Numbered from the stretch's first letter, positions 40,713 through 50,675 are shown. The stretch: DNA of 64,000 nucleotides from JAMXLG01 sp963765935 (GCA_963765935.1 CAVXXX010000003.1:124001-188000); one strand, 5' to 3'. Notes: a model not told the origin generated them from the sequence alone. Made by a program: numbers and translations.

Positions 40713-43101
40713 CGATCCAGAGCACCAGCACTACGGCGAGCGCCGTGCCGATGATATTCCACGCGTTCGCTATCGGTTGTTGAATGCGATAGAGCTGGAA
40801 GCCGCGGCCGTACTCGATGCTCGATATTTTCCAGCCGTTGAAAAACGCATGAACGCGTGAGGGCGCACCCATGTCGCGGCCGTTGACGTAGAGACGCCAC
40901 TTGGACGAATACGTTCGCGCCAGCACCAGCTCTCGCTCGTGTGCATCGCTACCATTCGGCAGCGTTCCTTCAGCGTGCCATGGCGACCGCCACGATGCCG
41001 TTACCTCAGCTCTATCATTGAGGATCGCCGTACGTGATTCGTTAGACCAATTCGGAATATCCGAAAAGATCGCGCGTGCAATAGCTTTTCTCGGTCCGCC
41101 CACCGTCACGGCAAAGGATCGCGTCTTCGAGGCGACGGCCCAGACGCACCAATAATAGGCATTGGACGAGCGGCTCTTTCGAAGGGGCGCACGTCCGTCC
41201 AGCCGCGGATTATTACCCGAAAGCAGCGCGTACAACCAATGCTCTTCACCGTGCACCCTGCGAATCGGCAGCGGAGCGTCAGATTCGCTTACAATGGGTT
41301 CGGGGGCAGAGACGCCCATGAGGTCGGGAAATTGCCAGGCCCACAACGTTCCGAGAACCCATGATTTTCTAACGTCGTTATTTTCGAATGATGACGTAAA
41401 GACGGCCGGCGAGCCGACGGGGAGCGTCGCGTCAGGAATCGCGTCGAGCGAACTTCGCGCATTTTCGGACTCAATGTATACCGCAGGTACTGCGTCTTGC
41501 AGGCTGCCGTATCTGCTCGCACGTGCACGAAGCGCCTGCTCTCGCATTAAAAAGGTTGTGAAGTTTGCGCCGACATTCGGTTCAAAAATTGCGGGCAGAC
41601 GAGAAACAACATCACGCCGCAATTTCACGTCGCTGATGCCGAGATCTGCAAGGTCGCGATCGTCCCCACGGATGTAGCGTTCCAGTGCGAAGTCGATGTA
41701 CGGCGGCGAAGCCGCATTTGCGCTATTTGGTATGAGCGTCGCCGGATCGGTGCCCGCGCTTTGCGGTTGGCCAGTCAAGCCAACCGGCTGTTGCATCGGC
41801 AACTCCAGACATAAATTGACGCTCTCGGCACATTGTTTTGTGTTGCCCAGCGCAGGAGGAACGGCGGGCACGAGACGATCGGCACCGAATGCAAGGAACG
41901 GCAGCGTCGATAAAACGCAAATGGCCGCGATCGTTCGCGAAACGGCGCGATTAAAAACCGACGCGGCCACGGCAGCTAAAACGATGACGCTGAAGCTATA
42001 GAGCGCCATGACATGGTAAAGCTCTCGAACGATGGTAAAGAGAATCGTGCGATGCAGCGCGTAGTCGAACGGCGCTGCAAGCGGGCCGTACCACCCATTC
42101 GCCCAGACCAACGCGAAGAGCGCGACAGCGGCACACGCGAACGCCGCCGTGCGGAGTCGAGCGGTCAGCAGCGCGACTATGAGACCGCCACAAGCGGTCG
42201 CCACCAGGACGAACCGGCCGGCAAAATAGAGCGGCTGGAGCGAACGGGTTAGCGCCTGTACATCGTATCCGATGTATCCACGCAGTTGAAGCAGTTCGGA
42301 GAACCGGCCGCTCATGTCCAACTGCCATTGCCGCGTTGCATGCAGGCTTACGAGTCCAGCCGTCTCGTCCCCGCCGAAGTTCATCAGCAGCGTGATGACA
42401 TGCACGAGCGGTACGAATGCAATAATAAAGAACGTTGCAGCGGCTCGCGCCAGGTTTCGCGATGCTGCGACCGCACAAACGAGCGCAACGACCAATCCAA
42501 AGCCGAGGAATTGAATCTGCGTCTCCATGACCGACAGCAGCAATCCGGCTACCACCGCGGAGCGCAGCCAATGCGTTTCGCCGCGAAAAGCCCGCCAAAC
42601 CGAAGCGGCAAAGAGCGGCAACAACTCGTACGCCGTCACGACATAAATGTGGCCGGCTACGAATTTTTGGAAACACACCGGACCGAATGCATAGCTGAAG
42701 GCCAACGCAATCCGCTCGAACCGCCCGAGCCGGATGTCAAACGCCGAGAACGCGGCGGAAACGCCCCACTGTCCGGCGCTAAAAATGACAACGAGAAAGA
42801 TCGCCAGCACCCATTGCGCCGGAAACCCGATTGCCGAGAGCAACCACCACAACGCTCCGATATAGTTGACGCCCGGCGCGTCGAGGTCACCGCCAAATCC
42901 AAATGGGTTCCATGTGGAGAGATTCTGCACGAAGCGCAACCAGAAACCGTTTCGGTCCGCCGGCCAAAGCCAATCGTGATGCAAGCCCGGCACACCGCCG
43001 CGAAGCGCAAACGGCAACAAAAAGATCGAGGCCAGCGCGATGGGAAGCAGGATCGTCAGTGCATCGATGGTGCGACGGTCGCTTCTCAACCGCCCGATCA
43101 T
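40636..43101 (-). CDS. Giant multi-spanning membrane protein, GT-C-like
   Basis: ATG 43101 overlaps the stop of the upstream GT4 gene as ATGA and gives about 821 residues. Some twelve membrane helices (about 15-420) include a loop with HHDWLWPADRNGFWLRF, then a soluble part (about 430-770) with DADEAE-like acidic and aromatic strands, and a last helix (AWNIIGTALAVVLVLWIAIP) near the C-terminus. Overall build matches the 1201-residue protein at 37107-40712 on the opposite strand, suggesting paralogues. It belongs to the minus-strand glycan operon running from about 50.7 kb; the function, probably transfer or flipping of a lipid-linked sugar, is inferred. Confidence 0.75.
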   Translation of the reverse strand: MIGRLRSDRRTIDALTILLPIALASIFLLPFALRGGVPGLHHDWLWPADRNGFWLRFVQNLSTWNPFGFGGDLDAPGVNYIGALWWLLSAIGFPAQWVLAIFLVVIFSAGQWGVSAAFSAFDIRLGRFERIALAFSYAFGPVCFQKFVAGHIYVVTAYELLPLFAASVWRAFRGETHWLRSAVVAGLLLSVMETQIQFLGFGLVVALVCAVAASRNLARAAATFFIIAFVPLVHVITLLMNFGGDETAGLVSLHATRQWQLDMSGRFSELLQLRGYIGYDVQALTRSLQPLYFAGRFVLVATACGGLIVALLTARLRTAAFACAAVALFALVWANGWYGPLAAPFDYALHRTILFTIVRELYHVMALYSFSVIVLAAVAASVFNRAVSRTIAAICVLSTLPFLAFGADRLVPAVPPALGNTKQCAESVNLCLELPMQQPVGLTGQPQSAGTDPATLIPNSANAASPPYIDFALERYIRGDDRDLADLGISDVKLRRDVVSRLPAIFEPNVGANFTTFLMREQALRARASRYGSLQDAVPAVYIESENARSSLDAIPDATLPVGSPAVFTSSFENNDVRKSWVLGTLWAWQFPDLMGVSAPEPIVSESDAPLPIRRVHGEEHWLYALLSGNNPRLDGRAPLRKSRSSNAYYWCVWAVASKTRSFAVTVGGPRKAIARAIFSDIPNWSNESRTAILNDRAEVTASWRSPWHAEGTLPNGSDAHERELVLARTYSSKWRLYVNGRDMGAPSRVHAFFNGWKISSIEYGRGFQLYRIQQPIANAWNIIGTALAVVLVLWIAIPARGKTAVREAKGREEQQSMQAM

Positions 43102-44225
43102 GGCGCTATCTCGCGCAATGCGTGCAGTTCGATCTCGGCCGCCCGCTGCCATGTAAAGGCGCGCGACTGCTGAAGTGCTTCTTCACTGAGCTTGTCGTAG
43201 AGAGACCGATCTTCCAAGACCTTGATGACGTTTGCTGCCAAAGCCTCTGTGTTACCGACCTCGGTAGACACGCGGCCCGCGGGAAAGATTTCCGCGAAAG
43301 GCGGAAGTTCGTATGTAACGCACGGAAGGCCGAACGCCATAGCCTCGGCTAAGGCGATTCCCCAACCCTCTTCTTTACTCGGAAACACGAAGACTCGCGC
43401 GCGCGAAAGCAGCTTGAGTTTTTCATCATTCGAGACATCGTCGCGAATAGTCACGACGCCGCGCAGTCCATACTCGTCGATGGAGCGTTCCAGTTGGGCG
43501 CGAAAATCGGGAAGGCCGCGTCCGATAATCGTTAGGCGTTCATTGGAAAGCTCGGCGTGAACGATCCGCCAGGCGTCGACGAGCTCGTCAACGCCCTTCG
43601 CCGGGTGAAGCCGCCCTACGAAAATCGCTCCCTCGCGAAGTTTCGGAATTTCGGGCAAGTGTTCGTCAACACCGTTGGTCGTTACGTGCGTATACGGACG
43701 ATCGTTCACGCCCATCTCTCGTGAAAGATATGGGCTGCTCACGATGTAGCTACGACACAGTTGCGCGAGACTTCGCCCCACAACCTCGTTTGCAAACGCT
43801 AACAGATTGCGCAGCAAACTGCCCGGCCGTGCAAGCGGATTGCCAATGAAGTGCCAAAACTGAACCGCTGCACGCGTTCTTCCAAAAAGAACGGCAGGTA
43901 AGGCGTCCGGAATCGAATGCGACATCGCCATGACGACGTCGCATGATCGCCGCAATTTTCGCGCGGCGGCTACACTAGCCGCAGCACGTAGCAACTGCGA
44001 AACGGCGCTCGCGCCGTTGCCGAAATCCGGTATCGAAATAAACTGGTCGATGCGCAGATGCTCGCGAAAGGTCGGCTCAGCGCTGCTGGGACCCATCACG
44101 ACGAGCTGCACGCCGTTCCATCGTTTTGCCGTCTCGACCAAATGAACGAAACCTCCGGCACGGTCGAGAGCCAAGGCATCGACACTATTTGCGATAACGC
44201 CGATACGTAGCGGCCGGCTAGCCAC
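43098..44225 (-). CDS. Glycosyltransferase family 4
   Basis: This 375-residue GT-B enzyme starts at GTG 44225. The donor-binding C-terminal domain has GAIFVGRLHPAKGVDELVDAW (about 205-225), the PSKEEGWGIALAEAMAFGLPCVTYE motif with the E-x7-E pair (about 286-310), and a helical end. It transfers a sugar from a nucleotide donor with retained configuration; which sugar is not known. It overlaps both neighbours by a few bases (GTG within the upstream TAG context, ATGA with the membrane-protein gene), so it is one of a chain of four tightly packed glycosyltransferase genes. Confidence 0.92.
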   Translation of the reverse strand: MASRPLRIGVIANSVDALALDRAGGFVHLVETAKRWNGVQLVVMGPSSAEPTFREHLRIDQFISIPDFGNGASAVSQLLRAAASVAAARKLRRSCDVVMAMSHSIPDALPAVLFGRTRAAVQFWHFIGNPLARPGSLLRNLLAFANEVVGRSLAQLCRSYIVSSPYLSREMGVNDRPYTHVTTNGVDEHLPEIPKLREGAIFVGRLHPAKGVDELVDAWRIVHAELSNERLTIIGRGLPDFRAQLERSIDEYGLRGVVTIRDDVSNDEKLKLLSRARVFVFPSKEEGWGIALAEAMAFGLPCVTYELPPFAEIFPAGRVSTEVGNTEALAANVIKVLEDRSLYDKLSEEALQQSRAFTWQRAAEIELHALREIAP

Positions 44226-45357
44226 GGCCGTCTTCGAAATTCAAAGCCGCCAGCTCGATCTCCGCGGCGCGATCCCACGAAAACGTTCGCGCGAGTTCTC
44301 CGGCTTCGCGTGCAAGTTGTAGACGCGCGTTTTCATCGCCGAGCAATTGGGCGCAGTGCGACGACAGGCCGCGAACATCGCCAAGCGGCACAGAACGCCT
44401 TCCCCGGTAAAATAGATCGCGAAAGACCGGCAGGTCGTACGTGACGCACGGCAGTCCTGCCCACATCGCCTCGGCTACCGAAATTCCCCACCCCTCCTCC
44501 GAGCTAGGAAACACGTACAGCGCACAGGACCGAAGCAGCTCCCATTTCTCCGTATTGTGAACTTTGCCGTGAAAAATCACGCGCTCGTTCAAACCAAGCT
44601 CATGCACCAAGTCGTCGAGCTTCTGTTGATACGCCGTGCCGCCTTGCCCGGCGATGTGAAGCCGCTGCCCTTCGAAGACGCTCGGCAGCATTGCCCACGC
44701 TCGTATTGCGTCTTCAACCCGCTTCATCGGGTCGAGACGGCCGAAATAAATCGCGTCGCGACGTCCGGCGAAGTCCGTCGCAGGCTCGTCCGAACCGCTG
44801 ACTCCGTTCGTACTTACGTAACATTGAGCGCCGCCCGTTGCCCACCGAGAGGTTTCAACGACATAGCTGCAATCGAAAATGTATCGCCGGATAAGCGCTT
44901 TTGCTAGAACGAGCGATACTGTCTGGCTAAGCCACGCGATCGTGTTCGTAACCACCGCCCCGTGCCGCTTCCATGGCGGTTCGATCATGTGATGCAGCGT
45001 AACGGCCGCACGAGACGGGCGAGCCGCTACGGCCGTGACCACATCAGCCAAGAAATGCGACGTGCAAAGAATCGCATCCATCGAACGCAGCTCCGACCGT
45101 AACTTCAGACCGCCGAACGTTCGTACGAGCTGATCGAGACGCCAGTGAGACGTCTTAAACTCCGGGATGGCGACGAAGCGCGCCGCGGGTAAGACGGTGC
45201 GGATTTCCTCTTCTGCGTCCTTCGGCGCAAACACGGTCACGTCGATGTCGCGCCAGCGCTTCGCAACTTCGATGAAATGAACGTGTCCGCCGGCAGCCAA
45301 GCCGACATTGCTCCGGTATGAATTTACCAGAACTCCGATGCGCTTCTTCGCGGGCAT
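44218..45357 (-). CDS. Glycosyltransferase family 4
   Basis: The ATG at 45357 sits on the stop of the GT9 gene (TGATG) and gives 379 residues. The protein resembles its neighbour: GGHVHFIEVAKRW near the N-terminus, AIYFGRLDPMKRVEDAI (about 210), and PSSEEGWGISVAEAMWAGLPCVTYD (about 295-320) with the conserved E-x7-E. The two GT4 proteins look like duplicates acting in succession. Donor and linkage are unknown. The stop overlaps the next GT4 start by 8 bases. Confidence 0.92.
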   Translation of the reverse strand: MPAKKRIGVLVNSYRSNVGLAAGGHVHFIEVAKRWRDIDVTVFAPKDAEEEIRTVLPAARFVAIPEFKTSHWRLDQLVRTFGGLKLRSELRSMDAILCTSHFLADVVTAVAARPSRAAVTLHHMIEPPWKRHGAVVTNTIAWLSQTVSLVLAKALIRRYIFDCSYVVETSRWATGGAQCYVSTNGVSGSDEPATDFAGRRDAIYFGRLDPMKRVEDAIRAWAMLPSVFEGQRLHIAGQGGTAYQQKLDDLVHELGLNERVIFHGKVHNTEKWELLRSCALYVFPSSEEGWGISVAEAMWAGLPCVTYDLPVFRDLFYRGRRSVPLGDVRGLSSHCAQLLGDENARLQLAREAGELARTFSWDRAAEIELAALNFEDGRG

Positions 45358-46436
45358 CAATTCGCCGATCGAAGCCGGCCGTAAAGGCGAAACGATCCTT
45401 GTTCAGCGATCTCGCGATTACCGGGGGCTGCCTTGAGGACTGCATCGATCGCGGAATTCACGTCTTGAATCGTGATATCATCGCGAATGCATTTGTAACC
45501 GATGTTGCGGACGCAGGAAAATGTTCGCAGGCCTTCGTCAAAGCACGGCGGACAATCGGAGGGCCGCACGACGACGGACGGCCCCACCGGCGCGACACGC
45601 GTCGGATCCGTCATGCCGAAAATCGTTATGACGGGCACGTCCAATCCGGCGGCCAAATGTGTGAGACCGCTATCATTGCCTAGGAACGCGGAACATTCAT
45701 CGAGCAGGCGTGCGGCTTCATCCAATGGCCGTTCAATGATTTCTATCTCCGGAACCATATCTTTGAGGCATCGTGCATCTTCCAGTTCGCTGGGGCCGAA
45801 AAAAGCACGAACGTGGCGTCCGCGCTTATATTGTTCTTTTGCCACCGCGGCAAAATTCTCTAGCGGCCAACGCTTCGTTTCGTTCCCTTTATATCGCATG
45901 CTTCCGGCATGAAAGCCTACGAGCCCGGGATGACGCTTTCCGGCGCGCCATGAAGCAGGGACCTCATACGTCGGGCTAGCCCGGCGGATCTCAAGCGCAT
46001 CCAGCAGACGAAGATTTTCTGCGATACGGTGGCCGCCGCGCAGTGGAACCTGCGTCATTCCGCCCAGACGCGCAATGAAACTAAACGCGCCTCCATAGCG
46101 ATGAATGAACGTCCGACGGCCACCGACTGCCAGCGCAACGGCCGCGTACTGCCAGCGGGCAGCGGGCGCGGGGACGATTACGACGTCATACCGCTTGTTC
46201 CGAAGCGCAAGGAGCGAACGAAGTCCGCCGGCACTTTCGAGAAGCGGCAAGTTCACGACGGATCGAAACAAGCCCAGGTCATTCGCGTATTCGGCGACGG
46301 GACGAAGCATGGTCAGTGCATCAACGACGTATCCGGAATCATGCAGCGCGCGAGCAACCGGACTTGCGATCAGCGCATCGCCGAGTCCCGGCAAAAGGCA
46401 CAGCAGTGCAGCCTTAGGTCGTTCACGTGAGGCCAC
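45357..46436 (-). CDS. Glycosyltransferase family 9 (heptosyltransferase-like)
   Basis: This 359-residue GT-B protein has the GT9 opening ALLCLLPGLGDALIASPVARAL and the C-terminal donor site FLGNDSGLTHLAAGLDVPVITIFGMTDPTRVAPVGP (about 250-285), which is strongly conserved in heptosyltransferases WaaC/WaaF/WaaQ. It may add heptose or a related sugar to a lipid core. The cysteine-rich end (CPPCFDEGLRTFSCVRNIGYKCI) is seen in some GT9 relatives. It starts at GTG 46436 and its stop overlaps the next GT4 start by one base. Confidence 0.9.
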   Translation of the reverse strand: MASRERPKAALLCLLPGLGDALIASPVARALHDSGYVVDALTMLRPVAEYANDLGLFRSVVNLPLLESAGGLRSLLALRNKRYDVVIVPAPAARWQYAAVALAVGGRRTFIHRYGGAFSFIARLGGMTQVPLRGGHRIAENLRLLDALEIRRASPTYEVPASWRAGKRHPGLVGFHAGSMRYKGNETKRWPLENFAAVAKEQYKRGRHVRAFFGPSELEDARCLKDMVPEIEIIERPLDEAARLLDECSAFLGNDSGLTHLAAGLDVPVITIFGMTDPTRVAPVGPSVVVRPSDCPPCFDEGLRTFSCVRNIGYKCIRDDITIQDVNSAIDAVLKAAPGNREIAEQGSFRLYGRLRSAN

Positions 46437-46444
46437 TTGACGGA

Positions 46445-47311
46445 TTAATCCTTTTGAGCTAGGACGAGATCATCAGCGCACATTTCGCGATGCTCCGTCA
46501 TAACGTCCCTCAAAGAAAAGTCATGCGTTTCATCATAGTAACGCAGAATCCGAAGACGATAGAAAATCGCCATCGTATCCAAAAACAGCCGCCATACATC
46601 GTTCGCTTTGATTCGATTCAACTTCCGGCGAAAATCCAGTTGAACCGGTGCGTCGACGACTTTGTAGCCCAAGTTGTTCGCAACGGCTAGCAGCTCGATG
46701 TCGAAAGCGAAACGCTTTGCAAGGACACGGGGAAAGACGTCGGCGAGCAGTGACTTTTTGAAAAGTTTCAATCCGGTTTGCGTATCCCTCAGCGGCAAAC
46801 CGAAGAGCAGACGTATGAAGAGGTAATATCCGAGGCTGTAGCACCGGCGAAGCGCTGGATAGTGCACGTTTGATTTTGGATGGTGCTTCGAACCGATCAC
46901 CGCATCCGCGCTGGTGCGCCGCATAATCCCGAAGAATTCGGAAAGTTGTGATGGATGCAGATCCATGTCAGCGTCAAGGAAGACGATGTAATCGCCCCGC
47001 GCGCAGGCAGCGCCTGTAATCAGTGCGTTCCCTTTTCCAAGGTTGACATCGTATCGAACGACCCGCACGAATTCCGGATGCTCGCTCAGAACACGGATCG
47101 CGTGCAGGTACGTCCGGTCCGGACTTCCATCGTCGATGAGAATGACTTCGAAATCGGCGTGCAGTTCGTAGAACGTCGAGACAACTTCACGAAGGTTCCT
47201 TGCGATCGTTTCCGATTCGTTATATGCCGGCATCAAGATGCTGACTTTACCGGGCACCATCGAGGGAAGACAGGATTCATTGGCCATGATGTTGTCACGC
47301 GATCGGGGCAT
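46445..47311 (-). CDS. Glycosyltransferase family 2 (dolichyl/undecaprenyl-phosphate sugar synthase-like)
   Basis: ATG 47311 with GGAG seven bases upstream starts 288 residues. The GT-A core has VSILMPAYNESETIARNLREV, LIDDGSPDRTYLHA, YIVFLDADMDLHPSQL (D-x-D) and DTQTGLKLFKKSLLADVF. Family members make lipid-phosphate-linked sugars at the cytoplasmic face of the membrane. It lacks C-terminal membrane helices. It overlaps the 3' end of the MurJ-like gene by 17 bases and is followed after 8 bases by the GT9 gene. Confidence 0.88.
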   Translation of the reverse strand: MPRSRDNIMANESCLPSMVPGKVSILMPAYNESETIARNLREVVSTFYELHADFEVILIDDGSPDRTYLHAIRVLSEHPEFVRVVRYDVNLGKGNALITGAACARGDYIVFLDADMDLHPSQLSEFFGIMRRTSADAVIGSKHHPKSNVHYPALRRCYSLGYYLFIRLLFGLPLRDTQTGLKLFKKSLLADVFPRVLAKRFAFDIELLAVANNLGYKVVDAPVQLDFRRKLNRIKANDVWRLFLDTMAIFYRLRILRYYDETHDFSLRDVMTEHREMCADDLVLAQKD

Positions 47312-48962
47312 CGCGGTTCTCCGGTGGAGCGATGATGTGTTTTTCAAATTTGGCGACGATCGTCTTCCAAGCGAGGTCGAGTTCTTCTACGTTGAGCATG
47401 CGCGAGACGGCAACGAATACCGCGCCGCCGATTGCGATCTGCCCGAACAGATACCAAAATCGCGACGCAAAGTTATCCTCAACTTGTACGCCTAGTGCGC
47501 GAATCCACTGAAGCGCGGCATACATAGCGAACGATGCGACAGCGATCTTGAGTACGGAGACCGCCAACGCGCCCCAATCGATTCCACGAACGAGCCGCGC
47601 GACGAGCGCGAGCAGGAGAATCGTCTGAAATATTTGGCTCACGCTATTCGCGAGCAGTAATCCGCGACCGCCGAGCGACGGCAGCCAGAGCATCGAGAGC
47701 AAGACGTTCAGTACGACGGTGATGATCGAAATGGCAACGGGAATGGCCGTCTCTTTGCAAGCGAAGCAACAGCGCGTTAGTACGACGTTAGCGGCAAGCG
47801 CGACCAATCCGATCGCGGCGTACGGCAACAGTGCTGCAGTCAAATCGGTGGCAGCCACGCCGAACGTCCCGCGCTCAAAGAGCGTCTGAATCATCGGCCG
47901 GGCAAGTACGATCAATGCACAGACCGCCGGAATTGTGATGAAATTGACGAGGCGCAAACCTGTCAAGGCGGATCGCGCCACACCCCGGCGATTATCGCGC
48001 GCGAACTGTGCCGCGAGAAGGGGGAAGATCACGGTTGCAATTGCAGCCGCGAAGATCTGCTGCGGGAAATTCACCAGCTTCGTCGCGTAATTGATGCCCG
48101 CCATATATCCAGGCGGCAATGTCGACGCAAAGAACCGGTCGAAGAACATCGCGAGCTGGCCGGCCGCGCTTCCGATAATAATCGGGCCCAACAGCGCCCA
48201 GATCCTCAGCAAGCCTGGGTGGTGAAGATCGATAACCGGACGATAGCGCCCCATCTTCACAAACGACGGAAGCTGTACGACGAGTTGAGCGAAGAGTCCC
48301 CACAATGTCCCGTACACGAGCGCAAAGATGCCGTACTGATGATTCAGCATTACGACCCCGGCGATCGTAACGACGTTGATCGCGAGACCGATCATCGACG
48401 CGGCGCGGAACCTGTGATAGGCGTTCAACATAGCGGAAAGCACGCCACTCAAACTGACTGCGACGATGCTCGGCATCAACTCTCGCGTCATGTGCACGGC
48501 CACGCCCATTTGAGGCCCGGGAAAGCCGTGCGCAATAAGTGGGACATAGTATGGAGCTAAGATCCAGCCGACTACCGCGCACGCCGTCAGAACGATCGCC
48601 AAGAGATTAATGATGGTGTTGCAGAGGCGCCACGCCTCTTCGTCTTGTCCGTGCGTGATGTATTCCGAAAACACCGGCACGAGCGCACTGACGAGCGCGC
48701 CATTGAACACGCCGAACAAGATCGTCGGAATCGTCGCTGCAGCGAGGAACGTGTCCATCTCCCATTGCGTGCCGTAATATCGTGCGTTCACGACTTCGCG
48801 AAGAAATCCAAGGATCGTCGACGCGAGCGTTGCCGCCATAACGAAGAGCGTCGAGCCGGCAATCCCATGGTGCCGTTGGCCCGATCTCGCCGATTGGATG
48901 ACGCGAAGCTGAGCCTTAATGGGCGCCGTCCTTTCGAAGCACCGCTGGTACGGTTTTCGCAA
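47295..48962 (-). CDS. MurJ/MviN-family lipid flippase
   Basis: This 555-residue protein has 14 predicted membrane helices of the MOP fold. STLFVMAATLASTILGFLREVVNARYYG at the start carries the conserved R-E-x-x-x-A region of MurJ. RPMIQTLFERGTFGVAAT and the charged central cavity (LVNFITIPAVCALIV) support the assignment. MurJ flips lipid II; in a glycan cluster it may instead move a lipid-linked oligosaccharide. Start is uncertain: M at 48962 lies 47 bases inside the sugar transferase gene, and no good alternative exists. It is one of a tightly packed minus-strand operon. Confidence 0.88.
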   Translation of the reverse strand: MRKPYQRCFERTAPIKAQLRVIQSARSGQRHHGIAGSTLFVMAATLASTILGFLREVVNARYYGTQWEMDTFLAAATIPTILFGVFNGALVSALVPVFSEYITHGQDEEAWRLCNTIINLLAIVLTACAVVGWILAPYYVPLIAHGFPGPQMGVAVHMTRELMPSIVAVSLSGVLSAMLNAYHRFRAASMIGLAINVVTIAGVVMLNHQYGIFALVYGTLWGLFAQLVVQLPSFVKMGRYRPVIDLHHPGLLRIWALLGPIIIGSAAGQLAMFFDRFFASTLPPGYMAGINYATKLVNFPQQIFAAAIATVIFPLLAAQFARDNRRGVARSALTGLRLVNFITIPAVCALIVLARPMIQTLFERGTFGVAATDLTAALLPYAAIGLVALAANVVLTRCCFACKETAIPVAISIITVVLNVLLSMLWLPSLGGRGLLLANSVSQIFQTILLLALVARLVRGIDWGALAVSVLKIAVASFAMYAALQWIRALGVQVEDNFASRFWYLFGQIAIGGAVFVAVSRMLNVEELDLAWKTIVAKFEKHIIAPPENRDAPIA

Positions 48963-49563
48963 GAACCAACAGATCCGTTAACGGCGTCCACGAATCGACG
49001 TAGAGATTGTCGAGCTCCATCCAATGCTCGAACGAGACGTCGCTGCGGCCGTTAATCTGCCAGAAGCAGGTAATGCCTTGCGGCACGAGTAGACGGCGGC
49101 GCGAGTATGAATCGTAGTGGTCGATCTCACAAGGCAGCGCGGGCCGCGGCCCGACGAGCGAGATATCACCGAGAATGACGTTGAGCAGATTCGGCAATTC
49201 GTCCACACTTGTTCGCCGAAGAATCCTACCGAGTGGATGAAGTCGCGGATCGTTACGGATTTTGAACACCGGACCGTCTACTTCGTTGAGATGCATGAAC
49301 TGCTCGCGCAGCTCGTGCGCATTGCGCACCATCGTGCGAAGCTTATACATCTTAAAGCGTCGCCCGAATTGTCCGACACGCTCTTGTGCATAGAGCGGCG
49401 AGCCGCCCGTCACGAGAACGATACCGATCGCTGCAATTGCAATAACAGGCAACGCAAGCAAGAAGAACGCAGCGCCCAGCACGACGTCCATTGCGCGTTT
49501 GATGCTCCACCATGAAGCGGGTACGGAGCGTTCGGAGATCCGTATAGTTGCTTGCATGCTCAC
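48916..49563 (-). CDS. Undecaprenyl-phosphate sugar phosphotransferase (polyprenol phosphate glycosyl-1-P transferase)
   Basis: This 215-residue protein is the small monotopic type with only the catalytic C-terminal half of WcaJ/PglC-like enzymes. A membrane helix (about 23-52) is followed by YKLRTMVRNAHELRE (catalytic K-x-R-T-M), DELPNLLNVILGDISLVGPRPAL and WQINGRSDVSFEHWMELDN, where Asp and Glu act in catalysis. It starts glycan assembly by placing a sugar-1-phosphate on undecaprenyl phosphate. GTG 49563 overlaps the deoB stop. The start of the pathway is thus at the upstream end of the operon. Confidence 0.94.
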   Translation of the reverse strand: MSMQATIRISERSVPASWWSIKRAMDVVLGAAFFLLALPVIAIAAIGIVLVTGGSPLYAQERVGQFGRRFKMYKLRTMVRNAHELREQFMHLNEVDGPVFKIRNDPRLHPLGRILRRTSVDELPNLLNVILGDISLVGPRPALPCEIDHYDSYSRRRLLVPQGITCFWQINGRSDVSFEHWMELDNLYVDSWTPLTDLLVLAKTVPAVLRKDGAH

Positions 49564-50675
49564 CGGTTAAACGCTTCGACGACGGTGCGGCCCACTGTAT
49601 CTAAACCTTCCATCTCACCGAGAACCTGGCCCTCTTGTGGGCCAATATGAATGAAAGGCACGTATTCCCGCGTGTGGTCGCTGCCGGGAGCTGTGGGATC
49701 GCAGCCGTGATCGGCGGTGAACACAACATGATCGTCGGGACGCAATAGCGCTTCCAAGCGAGGAACGAGGCTGTCCAAGTGTTGCAGCGCATCCGCGTAT
49801 CCGCGAACGTTACGGCGGTGACCGTACTTCGAATCGAAGTCGTTGAGGTTCGTAAAGATGAAGCCATGATCCACTCGATCCAACAACTCGAAGGTCTTCT
49901 CCATCGCGTCCCGATTGTCGACCACCCGAACGGATGACGCTATCCCGTGACCGCAGTAGATGTCGCAAATTTTTCCGACCGCGTGCACGCCGATACGGTC
50001 GGCTGCGAGACGATCGAGGACGCTTGGCGGTGGTTCGATCGCGTAGTCGCGTCGGTTCGCCGTCCGCGAAAACGCCCCCGGAGTGCCGATAAACGGCCGC
50101 GCGATCACGCGGTTAACGTTATTCGGTGCCACAAGCATTTCGCGCGCACGCTCACACCAGTCGTACAGAATCTCGAGAGGAATAACCTGCTCGTGAGCGG
50201 CGACTTGAAAGACCGAGTCAGCGGACGTATAGAGTATCGGCCGGCCGGTTGCCATATGTTCCGCCCCCAGCTCTTCGATGATCTCAGTACCCGACGCCGT
50301 CTTATTCCCGAGGGGAGGCTTACCTGCGATCTGGGTAAAGGCCTCGATAACGTCCGGCGGAAAGCCGTTTGGATAGGTCGGAAACGGCTCGGCAGTAATG
50401 ATACCGGCCATCTCCCAATGACCTGTAATCGTATCCTTGCCGCGGCTGCGCTCGCGCAATTTCCCGACTCGCGCAGCCGGCGTGGCACTTGCAGCAACAC
50501 CATCGATTGCCGTGATATGCCCGAGTCCGAGACGCGCGAAGTTTGGAAGCGAAAGGCCGCCGACGCCGCGCGCGACATTTCCCAGCGTGTTTGCGCCGGG
50601 AGCATCCGCGTAGTCAGGGTAATCAGGCAATGCGCCCACACCGCCCGAGTCTAAAACGATCGTAACGAAACGCAT
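49560..50675 (-). CDS. deoB: Phosphopentomutase
   Basis: ATG 50675 starts 371 residues beginning MRFVTIVLDSGGVGALPD, typical of DeoB of the alkaline-phosphatase superfamily. Metal and catalytic residues appear in GANTLGN (Thr nucleophile), GKDTITGHWEMAG, RDYAIEPP, DHGFIFTNLNDFD, DHVVFTADHGCDPTAPGSDHTREYVP. It interconverts ribose-1-phosphate and ribose-5-phosphate. A second in-frame start at 50720 would add residues lacking in relatives. It is first in the minus-strand glycan operon, an unusual partner for glycan genes. deoA lies 5 kb away on the same strand but is frameshifted. Confidence 0.95.
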   Translation of the reverse strand: MRFVTIVLDSGGVGALPDYPDYADAPGANTLGNVARGVGGLSLPNFARLGLGHITAIDGVAASATPAARVGKLRERSRGKDTITGHWEMAGIITAEPFPTYPNGFPPDVIEAFTQIAGKPPLGNKTASGTEIIEELGAEHMATGRPILYTSADSVFQVAAHEQVIPLEILYDWCERAREMLVAPNNVNRVIARPFIGTPGAFSRTANRRDYAIEPPPSVLDRLAADRIGVHAVGKICDIYCGHGIASSVRVVDNRDAMEKTFELLDRVDHGFIFTNLNDFDSKYGHRRNVRGYADALQHLDSLVPRLEALLRPDDHVVFTADHGCDPTAPGSDHTREYVPFIHIGPQEGQVLGEMEGLDTVGRTVVEAFNR

